A DNA stretch of 64,000 nt from Streptomyces sp. NRRL S-37. Its GTDB lineage: Bacteria > Actinomycetota > Actinomycetes > Streptomycetales > Streptomycetaceae. Positions 32,629-41,183 of this stretch are shown here, in pieces; within the stretch, counting starts at the first letter, position 1, and the number at the start of each line of letters is the position of its first letter. Under the pieces are notes generated by a model. It was not told where the DNA came from and ran no database searches. It saw nothing but the letters and a program-made list of their open reading frames with translations. The stretch spans positions 408,542-472,541 of the forward strand of contig NZ_JOIZ01000006.1 in NCBI RefSeq assembly GCF_000721605.1, written 5' to 3'. The translations under genes and the position numbers were made by a program.

Positions 32629-33907
32629 CGAGGTGCGCGGACCGCGGCACGCGGCCCCGAAGAAGCCGCTGTTCACCAGGTTCCACGTGCCGAGCGGCAA
32701 GGTGATCGCCCTGGCGGCGATGCCCACGGCGGTCCTCATGGGGATGGGGTTCACGCCGACGCTGGCCCTCGCCGACAACAACGACGGGACGCCGACGGCG
32801 AACAGCCTGACCGTCGACGAGTACCAGGCCTGCCTGGAGATCGTCGAGAACGCCGGGAAGGACGACGCCTCCGCGTCGCCCACGCCGTCCGCGTCGGCGA
32901 GCGGGAGCGCGTCCGCGGACGAGGAGCCCTCGGCGGAGACCTCCGGTGAGCAGAAGGCGCCCGAGGCGGACAAGGGCACGGACAAGGACACGTCCTCTTC
33001 GTCGGATTCAGGTTCCGACGACAAGGACGAGCCGGCGCCCGCCCCCTCGGCCTCCGCCCCCACCGCAGAGGACACGGCCGAGCCCGCGCCGGAGCCCTCC
33101 AAGACCGACCGCAACCTCCTCGAGGGCCTCGGAGACGCCCTCAAGGACGTCCTCACCCCGAAGAAGAAGGAGGCCGAGGCGAGCCCCACCCCGTCCGCCT
33201 CCGCCACGCAGGACGCGGCGAAGAGCGCGGCGAAGGACGCGACCGAAACCGCCGAGGAGACCACCGAGAAGGTCACCGAAGCGGCGAAGGACACCGCCGA
33301 GGACACCACCGACAAGGCGACGAAGGCCGCCGAGGACACCAAGGAGACGGCCGAGGAGGCCACCGAGCCCCCCGAGGCCACCGCCTCCGCCTCCCCCACC
33401 CCCTCCGCGTCGGCCACGGTCGACCCCGAGGACTGCCCGGTGGCCACCGACGCCGAGGGCGGCGTCGACAACGAGCTCCTGCTGCCCGACGACCCCTGGA
33501 CCCTCAACGCCAGCTCGCTGCTGCTGAAGGGCGCCTCGTACGAGGGCATCGTCGAGGTGCGGACGGCGAGCGGCGGCACCAAGAGGGTGCTGAAGTACGT
33601 CATCTCCGACGGCACCGACATCGGAGACCTGCACCAGACGGTCAAGGACAAGCGGTCCGGCGCGACCCACCACGTGCAGGCGGCCAAGGGGTCGACGTCC
33701 ACCATCCGCGACGGCGACACCGTGATGTACACCGAGAGCATCTCCGGCAACCTGCTCGGACTGATCCCGATCACGTTCGACCCGGAGCACCCGCCGCCGC
33801 TCGACATCCCGCTGATCTACTTCACCAAGGTGACGGTGAAGCAGGCCGGCCAGTTCGGCGGCACCCTGCACGTCCCCGGGCTCCAGCAGTACATCACCAC
33901 CGGCTGA
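32618..33907 (+). CDS. Secreted/membrane-anchored protein with long Ser/Thr/Glu/Lys low-complexity region
   Basis: About 429 residues: a basic N-terminus with one hydrophobic helix (VIALAAMPTAVLMGMGFTPTLALA), a ~230-residue disordered stretch of SASPTPSAS and TAEETTEKVTEAAKDTAEDT-like repeats, and a folded C-terminal domain (about 290-429: NASSLLLKGASYEGIVEVRTA ... TVKQAGQFGGTLHVPGLQQYI). The GTG at 32618 has AGGGGGG upstream; a GTG at 32582 with a similar site is an alternative. Third gene of the DUF6230 operon, probably acting at the cell surface; function unknown. Confidence 0.75.
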   Translation: MSADEVRGPRHAAPKKPLFTRFHVPSGKVIALAAMPTAVLMGMGFTPTLALADNNDGTPTANSLTVDEYQACLEIVENAGKDDASASPTPSASASGSASADEEPSAETSGEQKAPEADKGTDKDTSSSSDSGSDDKDEPAPAPSASAPTAEDTAEPAPEPSKTDRNLLEGLGDALKDVLTPKKKEAEASPTPSASATQDAAKSAAKDATETAEETTEKVTEAAKDTAEDTTDKATKAAEDTKETAEEATEPPEATASASPTPSASATVDPEDCPVATDAEGGVDNELLLPDDPWTLNASSLLLKGASYEGIVEVRTASGGTKRVLKYVISDGTDIGDLHQTVKDKRSGATHHVQAAKGSTSTIRDGDTVMYTESISGNLLGLIPITFDPEHPPPLDIPLIYFTKVTVKQAGQFGGTLHVPGLQQYITTG

Positions 33908-33940
33908 ACGCCACCAAGACCCCCCCGGGAGCCGCAAAAT

Positions 33941-33982
33941 ACCGAGGGCGTCCCCTGTGAGACCACAGGGGACGCCCTCGGT
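33941..33982. terminator. Bidirectional terminator between operon and pyk
   Basis: A perfect 19-bp stem, ACCGAGGGCGTCCCCTGTG and its complement, with a 4-base loop, centred between two convergent genes. Confidence 0.9.
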
Positions 33983-34003
33983 GCCGTACCGGACCCTTTA
34001 CGG

Positions 34004-35431
34004 TCAGCCGGTCGCCTCGCCCAGGTGGTGGACGCGGACCATGTTGGTGGTGCCGGGGACGCCGGGGGGCGAACCGGCCGTAATGATCACGATGTCGCCC
34101 TCGCTGAAGCGGTTCAGCTTGAGCAGCTCCTGCTCCACCAGCTCGACCATCTCGTCGGTGCTGTTCACGAACGGCGCGACGTACGGCTCCACGCCCCAGC
34201 TCAGCGCGAGCTGGTTGCGGGTCGACTCGTCCGTGGTGAACGCCAGGATCGGCTGGGCGGCGCGGTAGCGGCACAGCCGCCGGGCCGTGTCACCGGACTG
34301 GGTGAAGGCCACCAGGCCCTTGCCGCCGAGGAAGTCGGCGATCTCGCAGGCCGCGCGGGCCACCGAACCGCCCTGGGTGCGCGGCTTCTTGCCCGGCACC
34401 AGCGGCTGCAGGCCCTTGGAGAGCAGCTCCTGCTCGGCCGCCTGGACGATCTTCGACATCGTCCGCACGGTCTCGATCGGGTACGCGCCCACACTCGACT
34501 CGGCCGACAGCATGACCGCGTCGGCGCCGTCCAGGATCGCGTTGGCCACGTCGGAGGCCTCGGCGCGGGTCGGCCGGGAGTTGGTGATCATCGACTCCAT
34601 CATCTGGGTCGCCACGATCACCGGCTTGGCGTTGCGCCGGCAGAGCTCGATCAGGCGCTTCTGCACCATGGGGACCTTCTCGAGCGGGTACTCGACGGCG
34701 AGGTCGCCGCGCGCGACCATGACGGCGTCGAAGGCCGCCACGACGTCCTCCATGTTCTCCACCGCCTGCGGCTTCTCCACCTTGGCGATGACGGGGACCC
34801 GGCGGCCCTCCTCGTCCATCACGCGGTGGACGTCGGCGACGTCCTTGGCGTCCCGGACGAAGGAGAGCGCGACCAGGTCGCAGCCCATCCGCAGGGCGAA
34901 GCGCAGGTCCTCGACGTCCTTCTCGGACAGCGCGGGCACGTTCACCGCCGTGCCGGGCAGGTTGATGCCCTTGTGGTCGGAGATGACACCGCCCTCGATG
35001 ACGATCGACTTCACGCGGGGGCCGTCGACCTCGGTGACCTTCAGCTCGACGTTGCCGTCGTTGATCAGGATCTGGTCGCCCTTGGCCACGTCACCGGGCA
35101 GGCCCTTGTAGGTCGTTCCGCAGATCGTCTTGTCGCCCGGGACGTCCTCGGTGGTGATGGTGAACTCGTCACCGCGCACCAGCTCGACGGGACCCTCGGC
35201 GAAGGTCTCCAGGCGGATCTTCGGGCCCTGGAGGTCGGCGAGGACGCCGATGGCCCTGCCCGTCTCCTTGGCGGCGGCACGGACCCGGTCGTACCGGCCC
35301 TGGTGCTCGGCGTGCGAGCCGTGGCTGAAGTTGAAGCGGGCCACGTTCATGCCGGCTTCGATCAGAGCGACGAGCTGCTCGTGGGAGTCGACCGCGGGGC
35401 CGAGAGTACAGACGATTTTCGAACGGCGCAT
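34004..35431 (-). CDS. pyk: Pyruvate kinase
   Basis: Converts phosphoenolpyruvate and ADP to pyruvate and ATP. The 475-residue chain begins MRRSKIVCTLGPAVDS; residues FNFSHG bind substrate, SFVRDAKDV and VIAKVEKPQAVENMEDV carry the catalytic Lys and metal Glu, and MVARGDLAVEYP plus SAESSVGAYPIETV are class hallmarks. Probably SCO5423 (pyk2). A TAGGAT -10 lies only 7 bases from the start codon, so the mRNA would have almost no leader; a dyad covers its -35. Confidence 0.95.
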   Translation of the reverse strand: MRRSKIVCTLGPAVDSHEQLVALIEAGMNVARFNFSHGSHAEHQGRYDRVRAAAKETGRAIGVLADLQGPKIRLETFAEGPVELVRGDEFTITTEDVPGDKTICGTTYKGLPGDVAKGDQILINDGNVELKVTEVDGPRVKSIVIEGGVISDHKGINLPGTAVNVPALSEKDVEDLRFALRMGCDLVALSFVRDAKDVADVHRVMDEEGRRVPVIAKVEKPQAVENMEDVVAAFDAVMVARGDLAVEYPLEKVPMVQKRLIELCRRNAKPVIVATQMMESMITNSRPTRAEASDVANAILDGADAVMLSAESSVGAYPIETVRTMSKIVQAAEQELLSKGLQPLVPGKKPRTQGGSVARAACEIADFLGGKGLVAFTQSGDTARRLCRYRAAQPILAFTTDESTRNQLALSWGVEPYVAPFVNSTDEMVELVEQELLKLNRFSEGDIVIITAGSPPGVPGTTNMVRVHHLGEATG

Positions 35432-35437
35432 GGGGCG

Positions 35438-35481
35438 ATCCTATCGGTTTGTTTCGCAGCGGAATATTCCGTCTGACGGAA
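35438..35481 (-). promoter_or_regulatory. pyk promoter with overlapping dyads
   Basis: Minus-strand -10 TAGGAT occupies 35438-35443. Upstream, at the -35 position, is the perfect palindrome CGGAATATTCCG (35460-35471), overlapped by TTCCGTCTGACGGAA (35467-35481, 7-bp arms). Likely operator for a carbon-metabolism regulator; none is named. Confidence 0.5.
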
Positions 35482-35504
35482 AGTACATATGAGGAAGTCC
35501 CTGC

Positions 35505-36716
35505 TCAGTTGTTCTTTCCGACCAGTGCGTATGTCTGCTGAGCGATCTCCATTTCCTCGTCCGTCGGTACCACCGCGACCGCGACCCGCGCGCCCTCGGG
35601 CGAGATCAGCCGCGGCCCGCCGCCGCGTACGGCGTTGCGTCCGCCGTCCACCGCCAGGCCCAGCCCCTCCAGGCCCGCCACGGCCGCCTCCCGCACCGGG
35701 GCGGCGTTCTCGCCGACCCCGGCGGTGAAGACCACCGCGTCCACCCGTCCGAGAACGGCGTAATAGGCACCGATGTACTTCTTCAGACGGTGAATGTAGA
35801 TGTCGAACGCCAGCTTCGCCTGTTCGTCGCCCTCGTCGATCCGGCGCCGGATCTCCCTCATGTCGTTGTCACCGCAGAGTCCGACCAGACCGCTCTTCTT
35901 GTTGAGGAGAGTGTCGATCTCGTCGGCGGACATTCCGCCAACACGCATCAAATGGAAGATGACGGCCGGGTCCATGTCTCCGGACCGCGTACCCATCACG
36001 AGCCCCTCCAAGGGCGTCAGCCCCATGGAGGTGTCCACGCAGCGTCCGCCCCGTACGGCCGAGGCGGACGCCCCGTTGCCCAGGTGCAGCACGATGACGT
36101 TCACCTCCTGGGGCGTCTTCCCCAGCAGCTTCGCGGTCTCCCGGGAGACGTACGCGTGCGAGGTGCCGTGGAAGCCGTAGCGGCGGACGCGGTGCGCGTC
36201 GGCGGTCTCGACGTCGATCGCGTAGCGGGCCGCCGACTCCGGCATCGTGGTGTGGAAGGCGGTGTCGAAGACGGCGACCTGCGGCAGGTCCGGGCGCAGC
36301 GCCATGGCGGTGCGGATGCCGGTCAGGTTGGCCGGGTTGTGCAGCGGCGCCACCGGGATCAGCCGCTCGATCTCGGCCAGCACCGGGGCGTCGATCACCG
36401 TCGGCTCGGTGAAGCGCTTCCCGCCGTGCACCACCCGGTGGCCGATCGCGGCCAGCTCGGGGGAGTCGAGGCCGAGGCCGTCGGCGGCCAGCTCCTCGGC
36501 CATCGCCTTCAGCGCCGCGTCGTGGCCGGAGACCGGGCCGGTCCGCTCCCGGGTCCCGCCGCCCGCCGCGAGCGGGGTGTGCCGGACGAGGGAGGTCCGC
36601 TCACCGATCCGCTCGACCAGACCGGAGGCCAGCCGGCTGCTGTCGCGCATGTCCAGCAGCTGGTACTTCACCGACGAGGAGCCGGAGTTGAGGACGAGGA
36701 CGCGGGTGCGGCTCAC
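35505..36716 (-). CDS. ackA: Acetate kinase
   Basis: Forms ATP from acetyl phosphate, the second step of acetate overflow. The 403-residue protein has LNSGSSSVKYQL, GHRVVHGG, VFDTAFHTTMPE, RYGFHGTSHAYV, HLGNGASA and FTAGVGEN, all family signatures with catalytic Asp and Arg. The GTG at 36716 overlaps the stop of pta (GTGA), so the pair is translationally coupled in the order pta-ackA. Confidence 0.95.
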   Translation of the reverse strand: MSRTRVLVLNSGSSSVKYQLLDMRDSSRLASGLVERIGERTSLVRHTPLAAGGGTRERTGPVSGHDAALKAMAEELAADGLGLDSPELAAIGHRVVHGGKRFTEPTVIDAPVLAEIERLIPVAPLHNPANLTGIRTAMALRPDLPQVAVFDTAFHTTMPESAARYAIDVETADAHRVRRYGFHGTSHAYVSRETAKLLGKTPQEVNVIVLHLGNGASASAVRGGRCVDTSMGLTPLEGLVMGTRSGDMDPAVIFHLMRVGGMSADEIDTLLNKKSGLVGLCGDNDMREIRRRIDEGDEQAKLAFDIYIHRLKKYIGAYYAVLGRVDAVVFTAGVGENAAPVREAAVAGLEGLGLAVDGGRNAVRGGGPRLISPEGARVAVAVVPTDEEMEIAQQTYALVGKNN

Positions 36717-38815
36717 TGGACGGTCGCCTTCTCGGTCGGGGACGGGGCGGGGGACTGGGCCTGGATCGCCGTGATGGCGACGGTGTTGACGATGTCCTGC
36801 ACCAGGGCGCCCCGGGACAGGTCGTTGACCGGCTTGCGCAGCCCCTGGAGCACCGGCCCGACGGCGATGGCGCCGGCCGAGCGCTGCACGGCCTTGTAGG
36901 TGTTGTTGCCGGTGTTCAGGTCGGGGAAGACCAGCACCGTCGCCTGACCGGCCACCTCCGAGCCGGGCAGCTTGGTCGCCGCGACCGACGGCTCCACGGC
37001 CGCGTCGTACTGGATCGGCCCCTCGATCCGCAGGTCGGGCCGGCGCGAGCGCACCAGCTCGGTGGCGGCGCGTACCTTGTCGACGTCGGCGCCGGAACCG
37101 GACGTACCGGTCGAGTACGACAGCATCGCGATCCGCGGCTCCACCCCGAAGCGTGCCGCCGTGACCGCCGACTGCACCGCGATGTCGGCGAGCTGCTCGG
37201 CGTCCGGGTCCGGGTTGACCGCGCAGTCGCCGTAGACCAGCACCTTGTCGGCCAGGCACATGAAGAAGACGGACGACACGATGTCCGCGTCCGGCTTGGT
37301 CTTGATGATCTCGAAGGCCGGCCGGATCGTCGCCGCCGTGGAGTGCACCGAGCCCGACACCATGCCGTCGGCGAGGCCCTCCTGCACCATCAGCGTGCCG
37401 AAGTAGTTCACGTCGGAGACGACGTCGTAGGCCAGCTCCACGGTGACGCCCCGGTGGGCGCGCAGGGCGGCGTACTGCTCGGCGAACGCGTCCCGCAGCT
37501 CGGAGGTGGCCGGGTCGATCAGCTGGGTGTCGCCCAGGTCGATGCCCAGGTCGGCGGCCTTCTTGCGGATCTGGTCGACGTCACCGAGCAGGGTCAGCTC
37601 GCACACGCCCCGGCGCAGCAGCACCTCGGCCGCGTGCAGCACCCGCTCCTCGGTGCCCTCGGGGAGCACGACCCGGCGCAGGTCGGAGCGGGCCTGCTCC
37701 AGCAGCTTGTGCTCGAACATCATCGGGGTGACGCGGTCGCTGCTGGGCGCGGAGACCTGGCGGGTGAGCTCGGCGGTGTCGGCGTACCGCTCGAACAGGC
37801 CGAGGGCCCGCTCCGCCTTGCGCGGGGTGGCCGCGTTCAGCTTGCCCTCCAGGGAGAAGAGCTGCTCGGCGGTGGGGAAGCTGTTGCTCGGCACCGACAG
37901 CACCGGCGTGCCGGGGGCGAGCCGGTCGGCGAGGGTGAGGATGTGCTCGGCCGGGACCTCGTCCAGGGTGAGCAGCACCCCGGCGATCGGCGGGGTGCCG
38001 GCGCTGTGCGCGGCCAGCGAGCCGACGACCAGGTCGGCGCGGTCGCCCGGCGTGACGACCAGACAGCCCGGCGTCAGGGCGGCGAGGAGGTTCGGCAGCA
38101 TCGCACCGCCGAACACGAAGTCCAGGGCGTCGCGGGCCAGCCCGGAGTCGTCGCCGAGCACCACCTTCGCGCCGAGGGTGTGCGCGATCTGGGAGACGGT
38201 CGGGGCGGACAGCGCCGGCTCGTCCGGCAGCACGTAGCAGGGCACCGGCAGCCGGCCGGCGAGCCGCTCGGCGAGGTCGTCCCGGTCCTCGCGGGCGACC
38301 CGGTTGACCACCATGGCGAGCACGTCGCAGCCGAGGCCGTCGTAGGCGCGGTAGGCGTTGGTGGTCTCGGCGCGCACCGACTCGGCGGTCTGCTTGCGGC
38401 CGCCGACGACCGGGATCACCGAGGCGCCGAACTCGTTGGCGAGCCGGGCGTTCAGGCTGAGCTCGTCCGGGAACTGGGTGTCGGCGTAGTCGGTGCCGAG
38501 GACGAGGACGACGTCGTAGTCGCGGGCGACCCGGTGGAACCGGTCGACGAGGGTCGACACCAGCTCGTCCGTGCCCTGCTCGGCCTGGAGGGCGGACGCC
38601 TGGTGGTAGTCCAGGCCGTAGACGGTCGCCGGGTCCTGGGTGAGCCGGTACCGGGCGCGCAGCAGTTCGAAGAGGCGGTCGGGCCCGTCGTGCACCAGGG
38701 GACGGAAGACGCCCACCCGGTCGACCTGCCTGGTCAGGAGCTCCATGACCCCGAGTTCGACGACCTGGCGGCCGTCGCCGCGGTCGATACCGGTCACGTA
38801 CACGCTGCGGGTCAC
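36713..38815 (-). CDS. pta: Phosphate acetyltransferase (long, DRTGG-containing type)
   Basis: Makes acetyl phosphate from acetyl-CoA. At 700 residues it is the long form: an N-terminal BioD-like/DRTGG regulatory region (SVYVTGIDRGDGRQVVELGVMELL, later VVGGRKQTAESV, CLVVTPGDRADLV) followed by the C-terminal catalytic domain from about residue 370 (RVVLPEGTEERVLHAAEVLLRRG, SGSVHSTAATIRPAFEIIKT, FMCLADKVLVYGDCAVNP, MLSYSTGTSGSGADV). GTG 38815 has GGAGAG upstream. Divergent from pfkA. Confidence 0.94.
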   Translation of the reverse strand: MTRSVYVTGIDRGDGRQVVELGVMELLTRQVDRVGVFRPLVHDGPDRLFELLRARYRLTQDPATVYGLDYHQASALQAEQGTDELVSTLVDRFHRVARDYDVVLVLGTDYADTQFPDELSLNARLANEFGASVIPVVGGRKQTAESVRAETTNAYRAYDGLGCDVLAMVVNRVAREDRDDLAERLAGRLPVPCYVLPDEPALSAPTVSQIAHTLGAKVVLGDDSGLARDALDFVFGGAMLPNLLAALTPGCLVVTPGDRADLVVGSLAAHSAGTPPIAGVLLTLDEVPAEHILTLADRLAPGTPVLSVPSNSFPTAEQLFSLEGKLNAATPRKAERALGLFERYADTAELTRQVSAPSSDRVTPMMFEHKLLEQARSDLRRVVLPEGTEERVLHAAEVLLRRGVCELTLLGDVDQIRKKAADLGIDLGDTQLIDPATSELRDAFAEQYAALRAHRGVTVELAYDVVSDVNYFGTLMVQEGLADGMVSGSVHSTAATIRPAFEIIKTKPDADIVSSVFFMCLADKVLVYGDCAVNPDPDAEQLADIAVQSAVTAARFGVEPRIAMLSYSTGTSGSGADVDKVRAATELVRSRRPDLRIEGPIQYDAAVEPSVAATKLPGSEVAGQATVLVFPDLNTGNNTYKAVQRSAGAIAVGPVLQGLRKPVNDLSRGALVQDIVNTVAITAIQAQSPAPSPTEKATVQ

Positions 38816-38896
38816 GCGCGCTCTCCGTTTCGTCGAGGCCGCAAGGGTCTTCGGCGGGGCCGCAAAAAATCGCCCACTCAGGTGAGCGGACCCCTC

Positions 38897-38925
38897 TTGA
38901 CAATACCTCCGGCGCTGGCTAGGAC
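38897..38925 (+). promoter_or_regulatory. Sigma70-type promoter for pfkA
   Basis: TTGACA at 38897-38902, a 17-base spacer and TAGGAC at 38920-38925 give an almost ideal housekeeping promoter. Transcription should begin near 38932, leaving a leader of about 86 bases. Confidence 0.75.
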
Positions 38926-39017
38926 GCCCACCTGTAGGGCGTCGGCGGGGCCCCGGGGGACGTGAAAGAATCGGGACTGACTCACCGGTATCGACAGCGA
39001 CCAGGAGACTCGGCACG

Positions 39018-40043
39018 ATGCGCATAGGAGTACTCACCGCAGGCGGCGACTGCCCTGGACTGAACGCAGTGATCCGGTCGGTCGTGCACCGGGCGGTCGA
39101 CAACTACGGCGACGAGGTCATCGGCTTCGAGGACGGCTACTCCGGCCTGCTCGACGGCCGCTACCGCACGCTCGACCTCGACGCGGTCAGCGGCATCCTG
39201 GCCCGCGGCGGCACCATACTGGGCTCGTCCCGGCTGGAGCGCGACCGGCTCCGCGAGGCCTGCGAGAACGCCTCCGACATGATCCGTGACTTCGGCATCG
39301 ACGCGCTGATCCCGATCGGCGGCGAGGGCACGCTCACCGCGGCGCACATGCTGTCGGACGCGGGCCTGCCGGTGGTCGGCGTCCCGAAGACGATCGACAA
39401 CGACATCTCCTCCACCGACCGCACCTTCGGCTTCGACACGGCGGTCGGCGTCGCGACGGAGGCGATGGACCGCCTCAAGACCACCGCCGAGTCCCACCAG
39501 CGCGTGATGGTCGTCGAGGTCATGGGCCGGCACGCGGGCTGGATCGCCCTGGAGTCCGGCATGGCCGCCGGCGCCCACGGCATCTGCCTGCCCGAGCGCC
39601 CCTTCGACCCGGCCCAGCTGGTCAAGATGGTGGAGGAACGCTTCGCCCGCGGCAAGAAGTTCGCGGTGATCTGCGTCGCCGAGGGCGCGCACCCGGCCGA
39701 CGGCACCATGGACTACGGCAAGGGCGAGATCGACAAGTTCGGCCACGAGCGCTTCCAGGGCATCGGCACGGCCCTGGCGTACGAGCTGGAGCGCCGGCTC
39801 GGCAAGGAGTCCAAGCCGGTCATCCTCGGCCACGTCCAGCGCGGCGGCGTGCCGACGGCGTACGACCGCGTCCTCGCCACCCGCTTCGGCTGGCACGCGG
39901 TGGAGGCGGCGCACCGGGGCGACTTCGGCAAGATGACGTCCCTGCGGGGGACCGACATCGTGATGGTGCCGCTGGCGGAGGCGGTCACCGAACTGAAGAC
40001 GGTCCCGAAGGACCGGATGGACGAGGCGGAGTCGGTCTTTTAG
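39018..40043 (+). CDS. pfkA: 6-phosphofructokinase
   Basis: Phosphorylates fructose 6-phosphate. The 341-residue protein shows MRIGVLTAGGDCPGLNAVIR, GTILGSSR, IPIGGEGTL, GVPKTIDND (catalytic Asp in TIDND) and VEVMGRHAGWIAL. The Glu in GGEGT, where classical enzymes have Asp, and the length mark the actinobacterial ATP-type group (Pfk group III), as for the S. coelicolor PfkA at this locus. It stands alone, driven by the promoter at 38897. Confidence 0.94.
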   Translation: MRIGVLTAGGDCPGLNAVIRSVVHRAVDNYGDEVIGFEDGYSGLLDGRYRTLDLDAVSGILARGGTILGSSRLERDRLREACENASDMIRDFGIDALIPIGGEGTLTAAHMLSDAGLPVVGVPKTIDNDISSTDRTFGFDTAVGVATEAMDRLKTTAESHQRVMVVEVMGRHAGWIALESGMAAGAHGICLPERPFDPAQLVKMVEERFARGKKFAVICVAEGAHPADGTMDYGKGEIDKFGHERFQGIGTALAYELERRLGKESKPVILGHVQRGGVPTAYDRVLATRFGWHAVEAAHRGDFGKMTSLRGTDIVMVPLAEAVTELKTVPKDRMDEAESVF

Positions 40044-40293
40044 GCGGTACCGCCCGAGGGGGTGGTCCCGAGCCGTTGAGCGGTGGGGCCACCCGTGCTC
40101 ACCGCGGTGCTCACTCACACCGTGATGACGCCGGTCGAGGGCTGTCCCGGCAGGTCCGGAGCGGCGGCACACGGCTTCGGTATGTGCGATCCGTCGGACG
40201 TCACGAGGCGGACGGGCGGCGTGCACAGCGCCGCGGTGGCCGCGGCGACGGCGTCCACGAGACATCCGCTGCCGGGCGGACGGCCAGGAGCGG

Positions 40294-40464
40294 TCAGACG
40301 GGCTCCCGGCCGTCCCGGCTCCCTTCGCCGTGCTCCGACGGGTCCGCCTCCCCGGCCGGTGGTGGCATCGCGGGCAGCGGTACGGCACAGACCCCTGTGT
40401 CGGGATCGCAGAAGGCGTCGGTGGGGACGTCGAGGATCGTGAAGGGCTGGGAGCCGGTGCTCAT
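40294..40464 (-). CDS. Small 56-aa protein coupled to the DsbA-like gene
   Basis: Starts MSTGSQPFTILDVPTDAFCD, continues PDTGVCAVPLPAMPPP and ends in a charged tail. Its ATG overlaps the TGA of the DsbA-like gene (ATGA), and codon bias is typical, so it is probably translated. The two Cys residues, six positions apart (CDPDTGVC), could be a redox or metal pair serving the neighbouring oxidoreductase. No known family recognised. Confidence 0.6.
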   Translation of the reverse strand: MSTGSQPFTILDVPTDAFCDPDTGVCAVPLPAMPPPAGEADPSEHGEGSRDGREPV

Positions 40465-41138
40465 ACGGTCTGCTCCTTGTCCTGTCGGGCCGCACGGAGG
40501 GCGTCACGGTAGGCGTCGGCGGTCGCGACGCCGGGGATGGCGAGCCGGTGGTCGAACACGGTGAAGGGGACGCCGGTGACGCCTGCCTGGAGAGCGGTGC
40601 GCCGGTCGGCGCGCACGGCGTCGGCGTAGGCGTCCGTCCTCGCCGTCGCCTCGGCCTCCTCGGCCGGAACACCGAGCCGGGTGGCGGTCTCCACCAGGTA
40701 GGCGGTGTCGTAGATGTCGACCGCCTCGGTGAACAGGTCGCGCTGCAGGCGGACGAAGAAGGCGTCGCCCTGACCGTGCGCCTGGGCCAGGCGCAGGAAG
40801 CGGTGCGCGTGGAAGCCGTTGGAGCTCGGACGGTGCAGCCGGTACTCCTGGCCCTGGTCGCCCGCGAGGCGGGCCATGCCCCGCTCGTGCCGCTCGGCCG
40901 CGGCCTGGTCACCGCCGTACTTGTGCAGCACGTACCCGAAGGAGTCGACGCGTGTGTCGTCGACGTCGGGCAGCAGCTCGAAGGAGTGACGCACCACGGT
41001 GATCCTCGCGGCTCCGCCCTCGGCCGCCACGGCTTTGTCCAGCCGTGGCTCGGCCAGGTAGCAGGCGGGACAGCAGAAGTCCATCCACACGTCGACGCGC
41101 AGGGTGGTGCCGGGGCCGGGGGGTGCTGGTGCGGACAT
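40461..41138 (-). CDS. DsbA-family (FrnE-like) oxidoreductase
   Basis: A 225-residue thioredoxin-fold protein with an inserted helical domain: VDVWMDFCCPACYLAEPRLDKA places the active site as CCPAC near residue 23, and GVTGVPFTVFDHRLAIPG supplies the cis-Pro loop. FrnE-like proteins assist cytoplasmic disulfide or polyketide-related chemistry. It lies 45 bases downstream of a quinone oxidoreductase gene on the same strand, both probably under the divergent TetR. Confidence 0.88.
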   Translation of the reverse strand: MSAPAPPGPGTTLRVDVWMDFCCPACYLAEPRLDKAVAAEGGAARITVVRHSFELLPDVDDTRVDSFGYVLHKYGGDQAAAERHERGMARLAGDQGQEYRLHRPSSNGFHAHRFLRLAQAHGQGDAFFVRLQRDLFTEAVDIYDTAYLVETATRLGVPAEEAEATARTDAYADAVRADRRTALQAGVTGVPFTVFDHRLAIPGVATADAYRDALRAARQDKEQTV

Positions 41139-41183
41139 GGGGCGTCCTTTCCGTTTCGGGTGGGTGAAGGCGGGCGGGAAGGG

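Noticed and set aside
40115..40285. Minus-strand frame ending CLVDAVAAATAALCTPPVRL...STGVITV
   Set aside because: Protein-like in places, but no start codon with a ribosome site and no family recognised; possibly a remnant, not supportable as a gene.
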